Origin: Paenibacillus vietnamensis
GTDB taxonomy: Bacteria > Bacillota > Bacilli > Paenibacillales > Paenibacillaceae
DNA: 52,076 nt
Reading direction: 5' to 3'
NCBI RefSeq assembly: GCF_020169515.1
Contig: NZ_JAHMHW010000029.1
Span: 1 to 52,076, forward strand
Below the pieces are notes generated by a model. The model was not told where the DNA came from and made no database searches. It saw nothing but the letters and a program-made list of their open reading frames with translations. Below, in pieces: positions 8,002 to 16,813 of this stretch. The position numbers were made by a program, and so were the translations under genes. How positions within the stretch are numbered: position 1 is the stretch's first letter; every line of letters begins with the position of its first letter.

Positions 8002-8130
8002 ACCATCTCTAACCTGCTGCGAATCCGGAAGGCAAAACAAATTTTATTGGAATCCAATCTCAGCATTACCCAGATCGCCTCGGAGGTCGGCTATGCCAAT
8101 ACTCAAAGCTTCAACCGGTTTTTATCCTGA
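8002..8130 (+). pseudogene. Remnant of an AraC-family DNA-binding domain
   Basis: The plus strand encodes ISNLLRIRKAKQILLESNLS and then ITQIASEVGYANTQSFNRFL, the second helix-turn-helix of an AraC regulator, and stops at 8128-8130. The usual continuation (KKRF...TPSEYR) is only vaguely seen in a shifted frame. The sensor half is absent, so this is a degenerate gene end. The rest up to the gene at 8284 holds no recognisable feature. Confidence 0.7.
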
Positions 8131-8283
8131 AAACGCTTCAACACGGGAGTTGTCTCTGAAATACATCAAGATTTGCAATCTTTTCATCAATATCGGCTAT
8201 GTCCTTTTCATCATCTGCTGTTACATTTAAAGGATACACTCCGAGAATTAGCTATGAAATCTCAATAAGGCGGGTAGTCATTT

Positions 8284-10545
8284 ATGAAAACAGTCGATGA
8301 ACAGCAGAAGAATAACGAAATCGAGAATTCCGCGGTGCAGCTTGAATACCTGGATCGGGGATTGGTTGCGGCAGCTACGTCTGAAGGAATTTTTCTCAGC
8401 TGGAGATTGCTCGGGAATGAAGTGACCGGCCATAGCGCCAGCGGTCTGACCGGCACCGATTTTAACCTGTATCGTGATGGCGTCTGTATCGCAGCCGTTA
8501 ACGACAGCACAAACTATTTGGATCGCAGCGGAACTCTTGAATCGCGATATCATGTTTGCGCAGTCGTGGACGGACGGGAAGTCGACCGAAGCGCCGATGT
8601 CACCCCTTGGGTGAGTCCGTACTATGAATTGCCCTTGAAAAAACCGGCCGACGGCATCACGCCGGCCGGCCAAGCCTATACCTACTCGGCCAATGACATG
8701 AGCGTCGGAGACGTAGACGGGGACGGCGAGTATGAATACATCGTCAAATGGGACCCGTCCAACTCAAAGGACGTCTCGCATTCCGGCTATACCGGTCCCG
8801 TATATATCGACTGCTATAAGCTGGACGGAACGCTTCTCTACCGGATTGACCTTGGCGTGAACATTCGGGCAGGCGCTCATTATACACAGTTTCTGGTCTA
8901 TGATTTTGACGGCGACGGGAAAGCCGAGCTGATCTTCAAGACGGCTCCCGGCACGAAGGTCATCCGGTACGATGGCGAGGGGAAACCATCCTCCGAAGCC
9001 TATATCACGATGCCTGCTGAGGATTTAGCTGCCGGCTGCAGCCATGAGGACGACTATCGAATGAGCAGTGCGGACTACTATGAGCATGTCGTGCGGATGT
9101 TCATGCGCTGGCACACACATGAAGAGGTCGTGGCCGGACGCTGGCCTTCCACGCTGGAAGAATGCTTCGGGATCGCTAATCTCTATCCATATCCGTTGTC
9201 GAAGGAGGATGCGGAGAGGCTGGCGGATCACTTCATCGATGTTTACGCTCCGGGCCGGAGCGGGCGCAACAGCTTGCGGACCTTCGAGGGCTTCATTCTC
9301 GAGGGGCCAGAATATTTAACCGTGTTTCGCGGGCAAACCGGTGAAGAATTGGAGACGATCCCTTATAAGCCGGGCCGGCATGATGACGGTCTGATGTGGG
9401 GGGATTATTCGTGGAACCGCATTGAGCCGGGCAACCGTGTGGACCGTTTCCTTGCCGGCGTGGCCTATCTGGACGGCAAAAAGCCGTATGCGATTTTCGC
9501 CCGCGGCTATTACACCCGGGCTGCCGTCGTATCCTATTCATGGGACGGCACGCACTTGAAGGAGAATTGGTTCGCAGACAGCGGCTGGATTACGATGAAT
9601 AATCCTTTTCAGGATACGCTTCGCCTGGAAGACGGCCGGAACGAGAAATTCGGCAGCCTGGCCAAGCAAGGGGCGCATTCCTTAAGCATTGCCGACGTGG
9701 ACGGCGACGGCTGTCATGAAATTATTTATGGGGCTGCGACGATCGACCATGACGGAACGATTCTGTACAGCTCCCGGGGGGTTATGTCTCCCGAAAGCAA
9801 GGCGCCCGGCAAAATCGTCAAGCTCGGACACGGCGATGCCCTTCATGTTGCGAACATCGATCCGGACCGGCAGGGATTGGAGATTTTTATGGTGCATGAA
9901 AGCGGCGCCTGGGGGCCTTACGGATATACGCTGCGAGATGCGGCGACCGGCGAGGTATTGTTCGGCGGCTTCGCTGACGATGACGTGGGGCGCGGGATGA
10001 TCGGTCAGGTTGATCCGAATCTCCGGGGTCTTCAAGCATGGTGCAGCGAGGGTTATGAAAGCGACGAAACCTTCGGCTTGATGACGTGCAAAGGGGAACA
10101 GATTGCCAAGCAGGTTCCGGGTACGAACATGAACATCAGGTGGTCGGCCGACATGACAACCCAGATCGTGAGCGGCAGCTTCGATCAGCCTGTTGCGATC
10201 GACGATTGGAAACGGGGAAGGCTGCTTACGGCAGAAGGAACGGCTTCCAACAACGGAACCAAGGGAAATCCGTGTCTTGTCGCGGATGTATTCGGAGATT
10301 GGAGAGAAGAGCTGCTGGTCCGCACGGCGGACAGCTCGGCGATCCGGATCTACTTAAGCACCGAAGTAACGGATCGCAAAATGTATACGTTAATGCATGA
10401 TGCCCAGTACAGAACCGGCGTCGCGTGGCAGAACGTCGTATACAATCAGCCCTGTTACCCTAGCTTCTATTTTGCTTCCGACATCGACTGGGCGAAGGTT
10501 CCGGTCCCGAATCTTCATCTGCCTAGGCGTCATTTTCAGAACTAA
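8284..10545 (+). CDS. PL11 rhamnogalacturonan lyase, intracellular type
   Basis: The 753-residue protein matches the PL11 family (YesW/YesX of Bacillus subtilis), which cleaves the rhamnogalacturonan I backbone by beta-elimination. It has an N-terminal fibronectin-like domain (GIFLSWRLLGNEVTG, LYRDG) and then the beta-propeller. The propeller has repeated calcium loops DVDGDGEYE (near 142), DFDGDGKAEL (near 207) and DVDGDGCHE (near 470). It ends with the family's typical VVYNQPCYPSFYF. It lacks a signal peptide, unlike secreted YesW, so a role on imported oligosaccharides, as for YesX, is likely. At 753 residues it is longer than those (about 610-620). It is followed 16 bases later by an esterase gene, presumably in one operon. 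Confidence 0.9.
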   Translation: MKTVDEQQKNNEIENSAVQLEYLDRGLVAAATSEGIFLSWRLLGNEVTGHSASGLTGTDFNLYRDGVCIAAVNDSTNYLDRSGTLESRYHVCAVVDGREVDRSADVTPWVSPYYELPLKKPADGITPAGQAYTYSANDMSVGDVDGDGEYEYIVKWDPSNSKDVSHSGYTGPVYIDCYKLDGTLLYRIDLGVNIRAGAHYTQFLVYDFDGDGKAELIFKTAPGTKVIRYDGEGKPSSEAYITMPAEDLAAGCSHEDDYRMSSADYYEHVVRMFMRWHTHEEVVAGRWPSTLEECFGIANLYPYPLSKEDAERLADHFIDVYAPGRSGRNSLRTFEGFILEGPEYLTVFRGQTGEELETIPYKPGRHDDGLMWGDYSWNRIEPGNRVDRFLAGVAYLDGKKPYAIFARGYYTRAAVVSYSWDGTHLKENWFADSGWITMNNPFQDTLRLEDGRNEKFGSLAKQGAHSLSIADVDGDGCHEIIYGAATIDHDGTILYSSRGVMSPESKAPGKIVKLGHGDALHVANIDPDRQGLEIFMVHESGAWGPYGYTLRDAATGEVLFGGFADDDVGRGMIGQVDPNLRGLQAWCSEGYESDETFGLMTCKGEQIAKQVPGTNMNIRWSADMTTQIVSGSFDQPVAIDDWKRGRLLTAEGTASNNGTKGNPCLVADVFGDWREELLVRTADSSAIRIYLSTEVTDRKMYTLMHDAQYRTGVAWQNVVYNQPCYPSFYFASDIDWAKVPVPNLHLPRRHFQN

Positions 10546-10561
10546 CCAAGGAGGATCGCTT

Positions 10562-11578
10562 GTGATTAGTCATGATATGGAGTTTTATAACGTTGAAGAA
10601 CTGGCCGATGCGCCGGGAGGGGGCTTGGCTTTACGCCGAATACCGTCCCGGGTGAGCGAGACGCTGAATCAGGGAGCAGCCGTCCATCGCTCCATCAATA
10701 CATGCGGCTGCGAAATCCGTTTCAATATGGAGGACGAGGAAGTGCAGCTATTTCTGCGCCGTGACGTGGAAACCTCTTCTCCGTTTGGGATTGGGGAAGT
10801 TTACTTCGGCTCCTTCCAGGCGCCGTATGGCATTACGCCACAAATGATCGGCAAGGATACGACGGTCATTACGATCCGCAGGAAAGATGTAGAGGCGTCC
10901 AGCTTGCTGCAAAACAGTGACGACGGATTGTTCGACCGGAAGCTTGTCCGGGTGCTGCTGCCTTACGATTCGAAAACTTATTTTGTGGACAAGCAGGGTC
11001 AAACCTCGCCTCCATTGCCTGCCCAAGCACCTGCCCGGCGTTATTTGGCGTACGGGTCGTCGATTACGCATGGCGGCGATGCCGTTCGTCCCAGCGGCAC
11101 ATACGCCATGCGGCTGGCCAATATGCTGAATATGGATTTGATTAACCTTGGCTTTGCCGGGAGCGCGCAAATGGAGCCCTCGATGGCGGAATACATTGCC
11201 GAACGGAAGGATTGGCAGATCGCTACGATTGAAATGGGGATCAACGTCATCGGTCAATGGTCTGCCGCCAAGTTCAAGGACAGAGTGGACCGTTTTGTCG
11301 ACATATTGGCACGGGATTTGGGAGATCGCAGCTTGTTTGTGACCGATTTGTACTTGTGCAAGTATGATCTGGAGAACGATCCGCTTATTTCGGAATATCG
11401 GGCAATTGTGAAAAACGCGGTTGAATGTGCAGGGCAAACTCGCCTTCATTATATTGCAGGCACGGAGCTGTTGGCGTCCGTTGAAGAGCTGACGGCCGAT
11501 CTTATCCATCCATCGGCTGCAGGCCAGGAAGCGATAGCCCGGCGCTGGGATGATTTTATTCGCAGCCAAATGTCATAA
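10562..11578 (+). CDS. SGNH/GDSL-type esterase (probable carbohydrate acetylesterase)
   Basis: I chose the GTG at 10562, which follows AAGGAGG (10548-10554). This gives 338 residues and starts after the lyase stop; a longer frame from 10397 would overlap the lyase. The C-terminal half is an SGNH hydrolase. Block I is AYGSSITHGG with the nucleophilic Ser near residue 165, a block-III-like EMGINV lies near 225, and the catalytic Asp and His are in DLIHPS near 313-316. The N-terminal ~150 residues form a beta-sandwich as in CE2/GDSL carbohydrate esterases. With a rhamnogalacturonan lyase just upstream, deacetylation of pectic oligosaccharides is the likely job. There is no signal peptide. Substrate is inferred. 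Confidence 0.85.
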   Translation: MISHDMEFYNVEELADAPGGGLALRRIPSRVSETLNQGAAVHRSINTCGCEIRFNMEDEEVQLFLRRDVETSSPFGIGEVYFGSFQAPYGITPQMIGKDTTVITIRRKDVEASSLLQNSDDGLFDRKLVRVLLPYDSKTYFVDKQGQTSPPLPAQAPARRYLAYGSSITHGGDAVRPSGTYAMRLANMLNMDLINLGFAGSAQMEPSMAEYIAERKDWQIATIEMGINVIGQWSAAKFKDRVDRFVDILARDLGDRSLFVTDLYLCKYDLENDPLISEYRAIVKNAVECAGQTRLHYIAGTELLASVEELTADLIHPSAAGQEAIARRWDDFIRSQMS

Positions 11579-11607
11579 CTTAATTAATCCGCCATCATAG
11601 CTGAAGA

Positions 11608-11645
11608 AGCCTTACACCTGTTTTAAAAACAGGGTAAGGCTTTTT
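11608..11645 (+). terminator. Rho-independent terminator after the PL11-esterase unit
   Basis: AGCCTTAC and CCTGTTTT pair with AACAGG and GTAAGGCT, followed by five T. It closes the two-gene unit 8284-11578. Confidence 0.85.
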
Positions 11646-11788
11646 GTCTTTTTCAACGCTGATGCTTCCTCGAGGCCATATATGCTATTTTCCTTAATTT
11701 GCATTCCCCGCCCTTATTCCCTTCGCCCAAGCGCCTTCCGCTTATTCGATTATCTTAATATTTTAATGTTATTCTTAAAATCATTAGA

Positions 11789-11817
11789 TTGTTAGGGTTA
11801 TTTTATAAATTTATAAT
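11789..11817 (+). promoter_or_regulatory. Sigma-A-type promoter of the GH2 gene
   Basis: TTGTTA (11789-11794) and TATAAT (11812-11817) are separated by 17 bases in a very AT-rich stretch (about 11750-11840), 35 bases before the GH2 start codon. No CCTATA operator of the kind found further downstream is present. Confidence 0.6.
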
Positions 11818-11851
11818 ATAAATATATTAAAGTTAAAGCGAGGGTGCAACC

Positions 11852-14155
11852 ATGAGCCGAATCGAAACGAAACTGATGGATGGCTGGCAATTTACATTAA
11901 GAGAGCCTGAGGATCAAAACTTTCAGCCTGTTCATCTGCCTCATGACTGGGCGATCCATGCCCCAATAAACAGAAAAATGAGCCAGGGGGAAGCACAAGG
12001 CTTCAGGGACAGATGGGGAATCGGATGGTACAGAAGAAACCTTGCACTTCAAGAAATAAAAGAAGGTTATGTTTACCAGATGCAATTTGACGGCGTTTAT
12101 GAAAACAGTACGGTATGGGTCAACGGAAAAGAAGCAGGCGGACGCAAATACGGATATTCGAGATTTACGCTGGATATTACGGATCTCATCCACAAAGGGG
12201 ACAATGTTATCCTGGTTAAGGTGGATAATACCGCTTTCCCGGCAGACAGATGGTATTCGGGGGCGGGCATCTACAGAACCGTTAAGCTGCTTGAGTTAAA
12301 TAAACATCATCTGAAACCGGAAGATATTTATGCGAAAACAACAATTAACGGGGATAAGGGCCTCGTTACCATCACGACAGGAGTCTCATCCCTAGTAAAA
12401 GCATCTGTTTCCAATGAAAGTTTACGTCTCACAGGCGAATCCGACAACGGAACGATCCGTGTGGAAATCCCGAATGTGAAGCTGTGGAGTCCGGAACATC
12501 CGAATTTATACGATTTGGAGTTATCGCTTCTTGAGGGAAATGAAATAACGGATACCTATAAATTGCGGATTGGTTTCAGAGACATCGAAATGATCGCCGG
12601 CAAAGGGATGTACTTGAATGGCAAGGTGACAAAGATAAAGGGACTATGCGTTCACCAGGAAGCGGGCTGTCTCGGCATTGCCGTCACGCCGGAAATCTGG
12701 AGAGACCGGCTGGTCAAATTCAAAGAAATGGGATGTAATGCGATTCGTACCGCTCACCACATTCCAGCTTCGGAATTTTTGGACATCTGTGATGAACTGG
12801 GACTGCTCGTATATGAAGAACCGTTTGACAAATGGACCGGCGGTTCGTACAGACGGTATTTTGAGACGGAATGGCAGCGCGACCTGGAATGTATGGTAAA
12901 GAGGGATCGAAACCATCCGTGTATCTTTATATGGGGTGTCGGAAACGAAGTGGAAAATCAAGGACAGCAGTCCATGCTGGACATCTTGAAAATGCTTAAA
13001 GATCATTTGCTTACCCTCGATGATACCAGACCGGTTTCTTATGCGATGAATCCGCACTTTAAATATGAGAGTAACGCGGATCTTTCCAAGGTGAAGGATA
13101 TACAGCAGTTTGTAGATGAAGTAAGCGATACGGAGATCTACGATTTGGACGAGAGAGTTGAGCGGATCCGGAGGATTGCCGAACACGTCGATGTGATCGG
13201 CTGCAATTATCAAGAGCAATGGTATCCTGCCATACACGAGGCCATTCCCGATAAATTAATTTTAGGATCGGAGACGTACCAATTTTTTAGAGGGCATCCC
13301 GATCAGATGCAAAATTTTAGCGAGGAAGTCCCTTGGCTGGATGTGGAAAAACATGATTATGTCATAGGCGGCATGCTTTGGACAGGCATTGATTATTTGG
13401 GCGAATCGATGGGGTATCCCGCCAAAGGGTGGGCGGGCTCCCTGTTCTGGACGAACAGCGAGCGCAAGCCGCTTTCTTACCTATATGAAAGCTATTGGTC
13501 GGAGAAACCGATGGTATACTTGTCGGTTATGGACTATTCTTTGCAGGATGAAGGGGCCAAGCAGCATTGGGACACTCCAAGATATGCGGGCCATTGGAAC
13601 TTTCCACAGTTCAACAAGACGGTTATTCCCTATATGGTTGCAACGAATTGTGAAGAAGTAACCGTCGAATTGAACGGCAAACGGTTTTATGTCAATAAAC
13701 CGTCCTCTTATCCAAACCGGATGATAACCGGCTATTTGCCATATTTACCGGGAACGATAACGGTAAGAGGTTTTATAGGCGGACAAGAGGTATGCCAATA
13801 TATTTTGCAAACGGCAGGGCCGGCAGTGAAGCTTGGCTTTGATGCTGAAGCGCTTCAACTGGATGCGGTTGAAGGTTATCACAAGTTATTCACCGTCCGG
13901 GCAAAGGACGCGGAAGGAATACCCGTATTTCGTGAAAGCTCAAAAGTTACCTTCAAGGTGAGCGGACCGGCGGAAATCGTAGGCGTCGACAACGGCGATC
14001 TCTGTTCAAACGAGTCATATGACGAACATTGGATGCATATGTACCGGGGATTTGTCAGTACGGTCCTTAGATTAACGGGCGAAAAAGGGCGTGTCGTATT
14101 GACGGCGTTCTCCGACGGCATGGATCCTGCCGAGCTTGTTATTCATGTTAGTTAA
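11852..14155 (+). CDS. GH2 glycoside hydrolase (beta-galactosidase/glucuronidase-like)
   Basis: The 767-residue protein shows the GH2 order. A sugar-binding jelly roll (1-170; LPHDWAIH, FDGVYENSTVWVNGKEAGGR, GAGIYRTVKL) is followed by an immunoglobulin-like domain and a TIM barrel starting near 265 (KGLCVHQEAG). The acid/base Glu lies in GVGNEVEN (about 366) and the probable nucleophile in LGSETYQ (about 472). A C-terminal module (about 590-767) resembles the DUF4982-type domains of this subgroup. The usual HHD motif reads CVHQEAG, so it belongs to a divergent branch. No signal peptide. The DNA is AT-richer than the genes after 16.8 kb, suggesting a separate history. Exact sugar specificity is unknown. 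Confidence 0.85.
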   Translation: MSRIETKLMDGWQFTLREPEDQNFQPVHLPHDWAIHAPINRKMSQGEAQGFRDRWGIGWYRRNLALQEIKEGYVYQMQFDGVYENSTVWVNGKEAGGRKYGYSRFTLDITDLIHKGDNVILVKVDNTAFPADRWYSGAGIYRTVKLLELNKHHLKPEDIYAKTTINGDKGLVTITTGVSSLVKASVSNESLRLTGESDNGTIRVEIPNVKLWSPEHPNLYDLELSLLEGNEITDTYKLRIGFRDIEMIAGKGMYLNGKVTKIKGLCVHQEAGCLGIAVTPEIWRDRLVKFKEMGCNAIRTAHHIPASEFLDICDELGLLVYEEPFDKWTGGSYRRYFETEWQRDLECMVKRDRNHPCIFIWGVGNEVENQGQQSMLDILKMLKDHLLTLDDTRPVSYAMNPHFKYESNADLSKVKDIQQFVDEVSDTEIYDLDERVERIRRIAEHVDVIGCNYQEQWYPAIHEAIPDKLILGSETYQFFRGHPDQMQNFSEEVPWLDVEKHDYVIGGMLWTGIDYLGESMGYPAKGWAGSLFWTNSERKPLSYLYESYWSEKPMVYLSVMDYSLQDEGAKQHWDTPRYAGHWNFPQFNKTVIPYMVATNCEEVTVELNGKRFYVNKPSSYPNRMITGYLPYLPGTITVRGFIGGQEVCQYILQTAGPAVKLGFDAEALQLDAVEGYHKLFTVRAKDAEGIPVFRESSKVTFKVSGPAEIVGVDNGDLCSNESYDEHWMHMYRGFVSTVLRLTGEKGRVVLTAFSDGMDPAELVIHVS

Positions 14156-14191
14156 CAGGTGCCGATGAAGCTTTAACTTCAACCATCCAAG

Positions 14192-14228
14192 TGACCGTTT
14201 TTCCGGCAATCAGCCGGGAAAACGGTCA
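14192..14228 (+). terminator. Terminator hairpin after the GH2 gene
   Basis: TGACCGTTTT and CCGG pair with CCGG and AAACGGTCA. The following T-tract is short (ATTTGCG), so termination may be incomplete. Confidence 0.6.
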
Positions 14229-14294
14229 TTTGCGTAATAATCGTGAAATCGAATCGTATGATATAAAAACTGTGCGCGAAAGGGGCCTACCCCC

Positions 14295-16625
14295 ATGATC
14301 GAATTATCGGCCTTTGCGGATGAAATTTCTCCGGACTTGGACGTTCAAATGGACGTTTTGGACGCGGAACAGATCCGTTATATCGATTTGCGCAGCGTGG
14401 GGGGAAAACAAATTCTTGACCTCACGGATGAGGAAATCGCCGATATCAAGCAGCGCCTGGACGAACGCGGCTTTCACGTTTATAGCATTAGTACGCCGAT
14501 CGGCAAAAGCGACATTACGGAGGATTTTACTCCGGAGCTCCAAAGGCTTGATAGGGCGATCGAGCTTGCGAAGCGGTTCGGTACACCTAATATACGGATC
14601 TTTTCTTTCTATACGCCTGCCGGAGAAGATCCTTGGAATTACCGGGATGAAGTGCTCCGCCGTCTTGATACGATGGTCCGGATCGCCGAACGGGAAGGGA
14701 TCGTCCTAATGCACGAGAACGAGAAAGCGATCTATGGAGACAATGGCGAGCGAATACGGGATATTTTCGAGTCGATTCCATCCCCCCATCTGCGTTTAGC
14801 CTTTGATCCGGCCAACTTTGTTCAGTCCCAGGTGCTGCCGATGACGGATGCTTATCCGCTGGTCGAGCCCTATATCGGCTGGGTGCAGATCAAGGACGCC
14901 TTAGTCAATACCGGCAAAAATGTCCCGGCGGGAGAAGGAGACGGACAAGTACGCGAACTGCTGCGAGTGCTCAAGAAGAAAAACTATTCCGGTTTTATTT
15001 CCATTGAGCCGCATCTGCAGCCGACAGGAGAATATGAGGGACTCGGTCAGCCGGAATTGTTTCAAGTTGCTGCGAACGCAGTAAAAAAGCTGCTGGATGA
15101 GGAAGGGATCACGCCCCAGGCAGCTGCCGGTGCAGCCATTGTGCCTTTCCCTTTCAGGCCGGAGCAAACGTACAGCACGGAGGAGAATTGGATCCCGCTT
15201 ACCTCGCTTGAGAAAATGTCGCAAACGGATTACGACGTGCTGATTGTCGGCAGCGGAGCCGGAGGGGGAGCAGCCTTATGGAGATTATGCGAGCAGTGGA
15301 GAAACAACGGAAAGCGGATTGGTATGATCGAAGCCGGCAATCTTTTTGTGCCTACCCACATAGCTAACATTCCAACCTCCAGTGTCGACGAGGTGGGCGG
15401 GGCTTGGAATTCTCCGAAATATGCCAGGCGATTTCAATCCGCCGTACCAAACGGAGGCATCCCTGTTCCGGTAGATTTTCTGGTCTCAACCGTGTTAGGA
15501 GGGAGAACGCTGCATTGGGGAACGGCATGTCCCCGTATGGACTCGTCCGCTCTTTCCCATTATCCGGTGTCTCCAGAGGAGATGAACAAGTATTACAACA
15601 TTGCCGAAAGGGTGATGAGCGTCACTCCGTTTTTGACCGGCGATTCCGCGCTGCAATCCATCATGCTTGACCGCTTGCAAAATAGTGGACTGATCCATGC
15701 AATGACCTGTCCCCGGGCTGTCGATCTGCAGCCGACGCTGAATGGGCAAATTCATTCGAACGTTTTTTTTAGCTCGATTATTTTCCTGGCGATGGCGATG
15801 AATTGGAGGCCCGTCGATTTGGCGGTTCAAGCGCATGCGACCAAGGTGCTTACCCGGAATCGCAGCGTTACCGGCGTACAAGTCGTGTCTTCACAAGATA
15901 AGAAAACGTATGAGCTGAAAGCCAGGACGGTCGTCTTATCGACAGGCGCCATGGAAACGCCGCGGCTTTTGCTTTATTCCGGCATTCAAGGGGAGGCGAT
16001 CGGCAGGTTTCTGGTCAACAATTCCAGGCTGGACGCCGCCGGTGCCGCTGCAAGATCAGAGTTTCCTGAGAATATGGGTATGCTTGATCTGCTGCTGCCC
16101 CGGTCCGGGCATCGTCCTTTTCAATTGCAGACGGACACCCTAAGTTTTTACCAGTATAGGGACGTTCCGTTTTCGGAGGAGGTTCGCTTTCGTCTCCTTC
16201 CTTCGGGTACGGTCGAATCGCGCTATGAAAACCGGGTTACCCTTGATCCGGCGAGAACGGATGAATTTGGGGTGCCCGAGCTGCAGGTTCATTTCTCTTA
16301 CAGCGAAAAGGACTTCGAGATCATCAGGCGGATGGCTGAATTTGTAGAGCAGGCTGCAGAGGCCATGCAGATTACGTTATTAAAGAATGACGAGCAATCG
16401 GAGTTTTTCATAAGACCGGCCGGAGGAGAAAATCACGATAGCGGAACCTGCCGGATGGGAACCGACCCGGGCATCTCGGCCACAGATCCGTCTGGTCAAA
16501 TTCATGGCGTTGCCGGACTTTATGTCGCTTCCAACAGCGTCCTTCCTTTTACAGGCGGGGTCAATCCGACTCTTACAACAGTTGCTTTGGCGATACGTAC
16601 AGCCGATCATATTATGAGAGCATGA
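14295..16625 (+). CDS. Fusion: xylose-isomerase-like TIM barrel + GMC oxidoreductase
   Basis: One uninterrupted 776-residue frame joins two enzymes. Residues 1-270 are an AP-endonuclease-2/sugar epimerase TIM barrel. Three of four family metal-ligand positions are kept (Glu141 in MHENEK, Asp171 in FDPANF, Glu238 in SIEPHL). The usual His before IKDA is Gln198 (WVQIKDAL). After a linker (270-310) comes a GMC flavoenzyme: FAD loop GSGAGGG (319-325), Glu346, LGGRTLHWG (401-409), catalytic His714 (ENHDSGTCRMG) and Asn757 (GGVNPTL). In known bacterial systems separate proteins of these two families oxidise a glycoside at C3 and then cleave or epimerise it, as in C-glycoside deglycosylation. Coupled oxidation and rearrangement of a sugar is therefore a fair guess. 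The ATG follows AAAGGGG. Confidence 0.88.
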   Translation: MIELSAFADEISPDLDVQMDVLDAEQIRYIDLRSVGGKQILDLTDEEIADIKQRLDERGFHVYSISTPIGKSDITEDFTPELQRLDRAIELAKRFGTPNIRIFSFYTPAGEDPWNYRDEVLRRLDTMVRIAEREGIVLMHENEKAIYGDNGERIRDIFESIPSPHLRLAFDPANFVQSQVLPMTDAYPLVEPYIGWVQIKDALVNTGKNVPAGEGDGQVRELLRVLKKKNYSGFISIEPHLQPTGEYEGLGQPELFQVAANAVKKLLDEEGITPQAAAGAAIVPFPFRPEQTYSTEENWIPLTSLEKMSQTDYDVLIVGSGAGGGAALWRLCEQWRNNGKRIGMIEAGNLFVPTHIANIPTSSVDEVGGAWNSPKYARRFQSAVPNGGIPVPVDFLVSTVLGGRTLHWGTACPRMDSSALSHYPVSPEEMNKYYNIAERVMSVTPFLTGDSALQSIMLDRLQNSGLIHAMTCPRAVDLQPTLNGQIHSNVFFSSIIFLAMAMNWRPVDLAVQAHATKVLTRNRSVTGVQVVSSQDKKTYELKARTVVLSTGAMETPRLLLYSGIQGEAIGRFLVNNSRLDAAGAAARSEFPENMGMLDLLLPRSGHRPFQLQTDTLSFYQYRDVPFSEEVRFRLLPSGTVESRYENRVTLDPARTDEFGVPELQVHFSYSEKDFEIIRRMAEFVEQAAEAMQITLLKNDEQSEFFIRPAGGENHDSGTCRMGTDPGISATDPSGQIHGVAGLYVASNSVLPFTGGVNPTLTTVALAIRTADHIMRA

Positions 16626-16669
16626 GCGGCCAGGGGGAAAACCTCATACTTTGGAGTAAAATTCGAAAG

Positions 16670-16714
16670 CCTTGATCATCAAAGGGGGACTGTCCTTGAC
16701 GATCAAGGTTTTTT
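16670..16714 (+). terminator. Rho-independent terminator after the fusion gene
   Basis: CCTTGATC (16670-16677) pairs with GATCAAGG (16701-16708), followed by six T. It separates the fusion gene from the next transcription unit. Confidence 0.75.
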
Positions 16715-16728
16715 CTATTTTCTATCCC

Positions 16729-16782
16729 CCTATAAACAAAGTGCAATCGACCTATAAACGGAGCCCGGAAACCGTGTAAAGT
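16729..16782 (+). promoter_or_regulatory. AraC-type operator/promoter A (CCTATA direct repeat)
   Basis: Two exact CCTATA half-sites start at 16729 and 16751, 22 bases (two helical turns) apart. A -10-like TAAAGT preceded by TG lies at 16777, 26 bases after the start of the second half-site. No good -35 box exists; the proximal half-site lies where it should be. The same layout recurs at 22912, 24715 and 29627. The predicted start site (about 16789) supports the ATG at 16814. Confidence 0.65.
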
Positions 16783-16813
16783 ATTGTTAAATAAACTAGG
16801 ATGGAGGGTGCGA

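Noticed and set aside
7817..8230. 137-codon plus-strand frame across the degenerate region
   Set aside because: It runs antisense through the GH2 remnant and out of frame through the AraC remnant; it has no protein-like character of its own.
10397..10561. Upstream ATG extension of the SGNH esterase
   Set aside because: It would overlap the lyase gene by about 150 bases in another frame, without similarity to esterases; GTG 10562 has a strong ribosome site.
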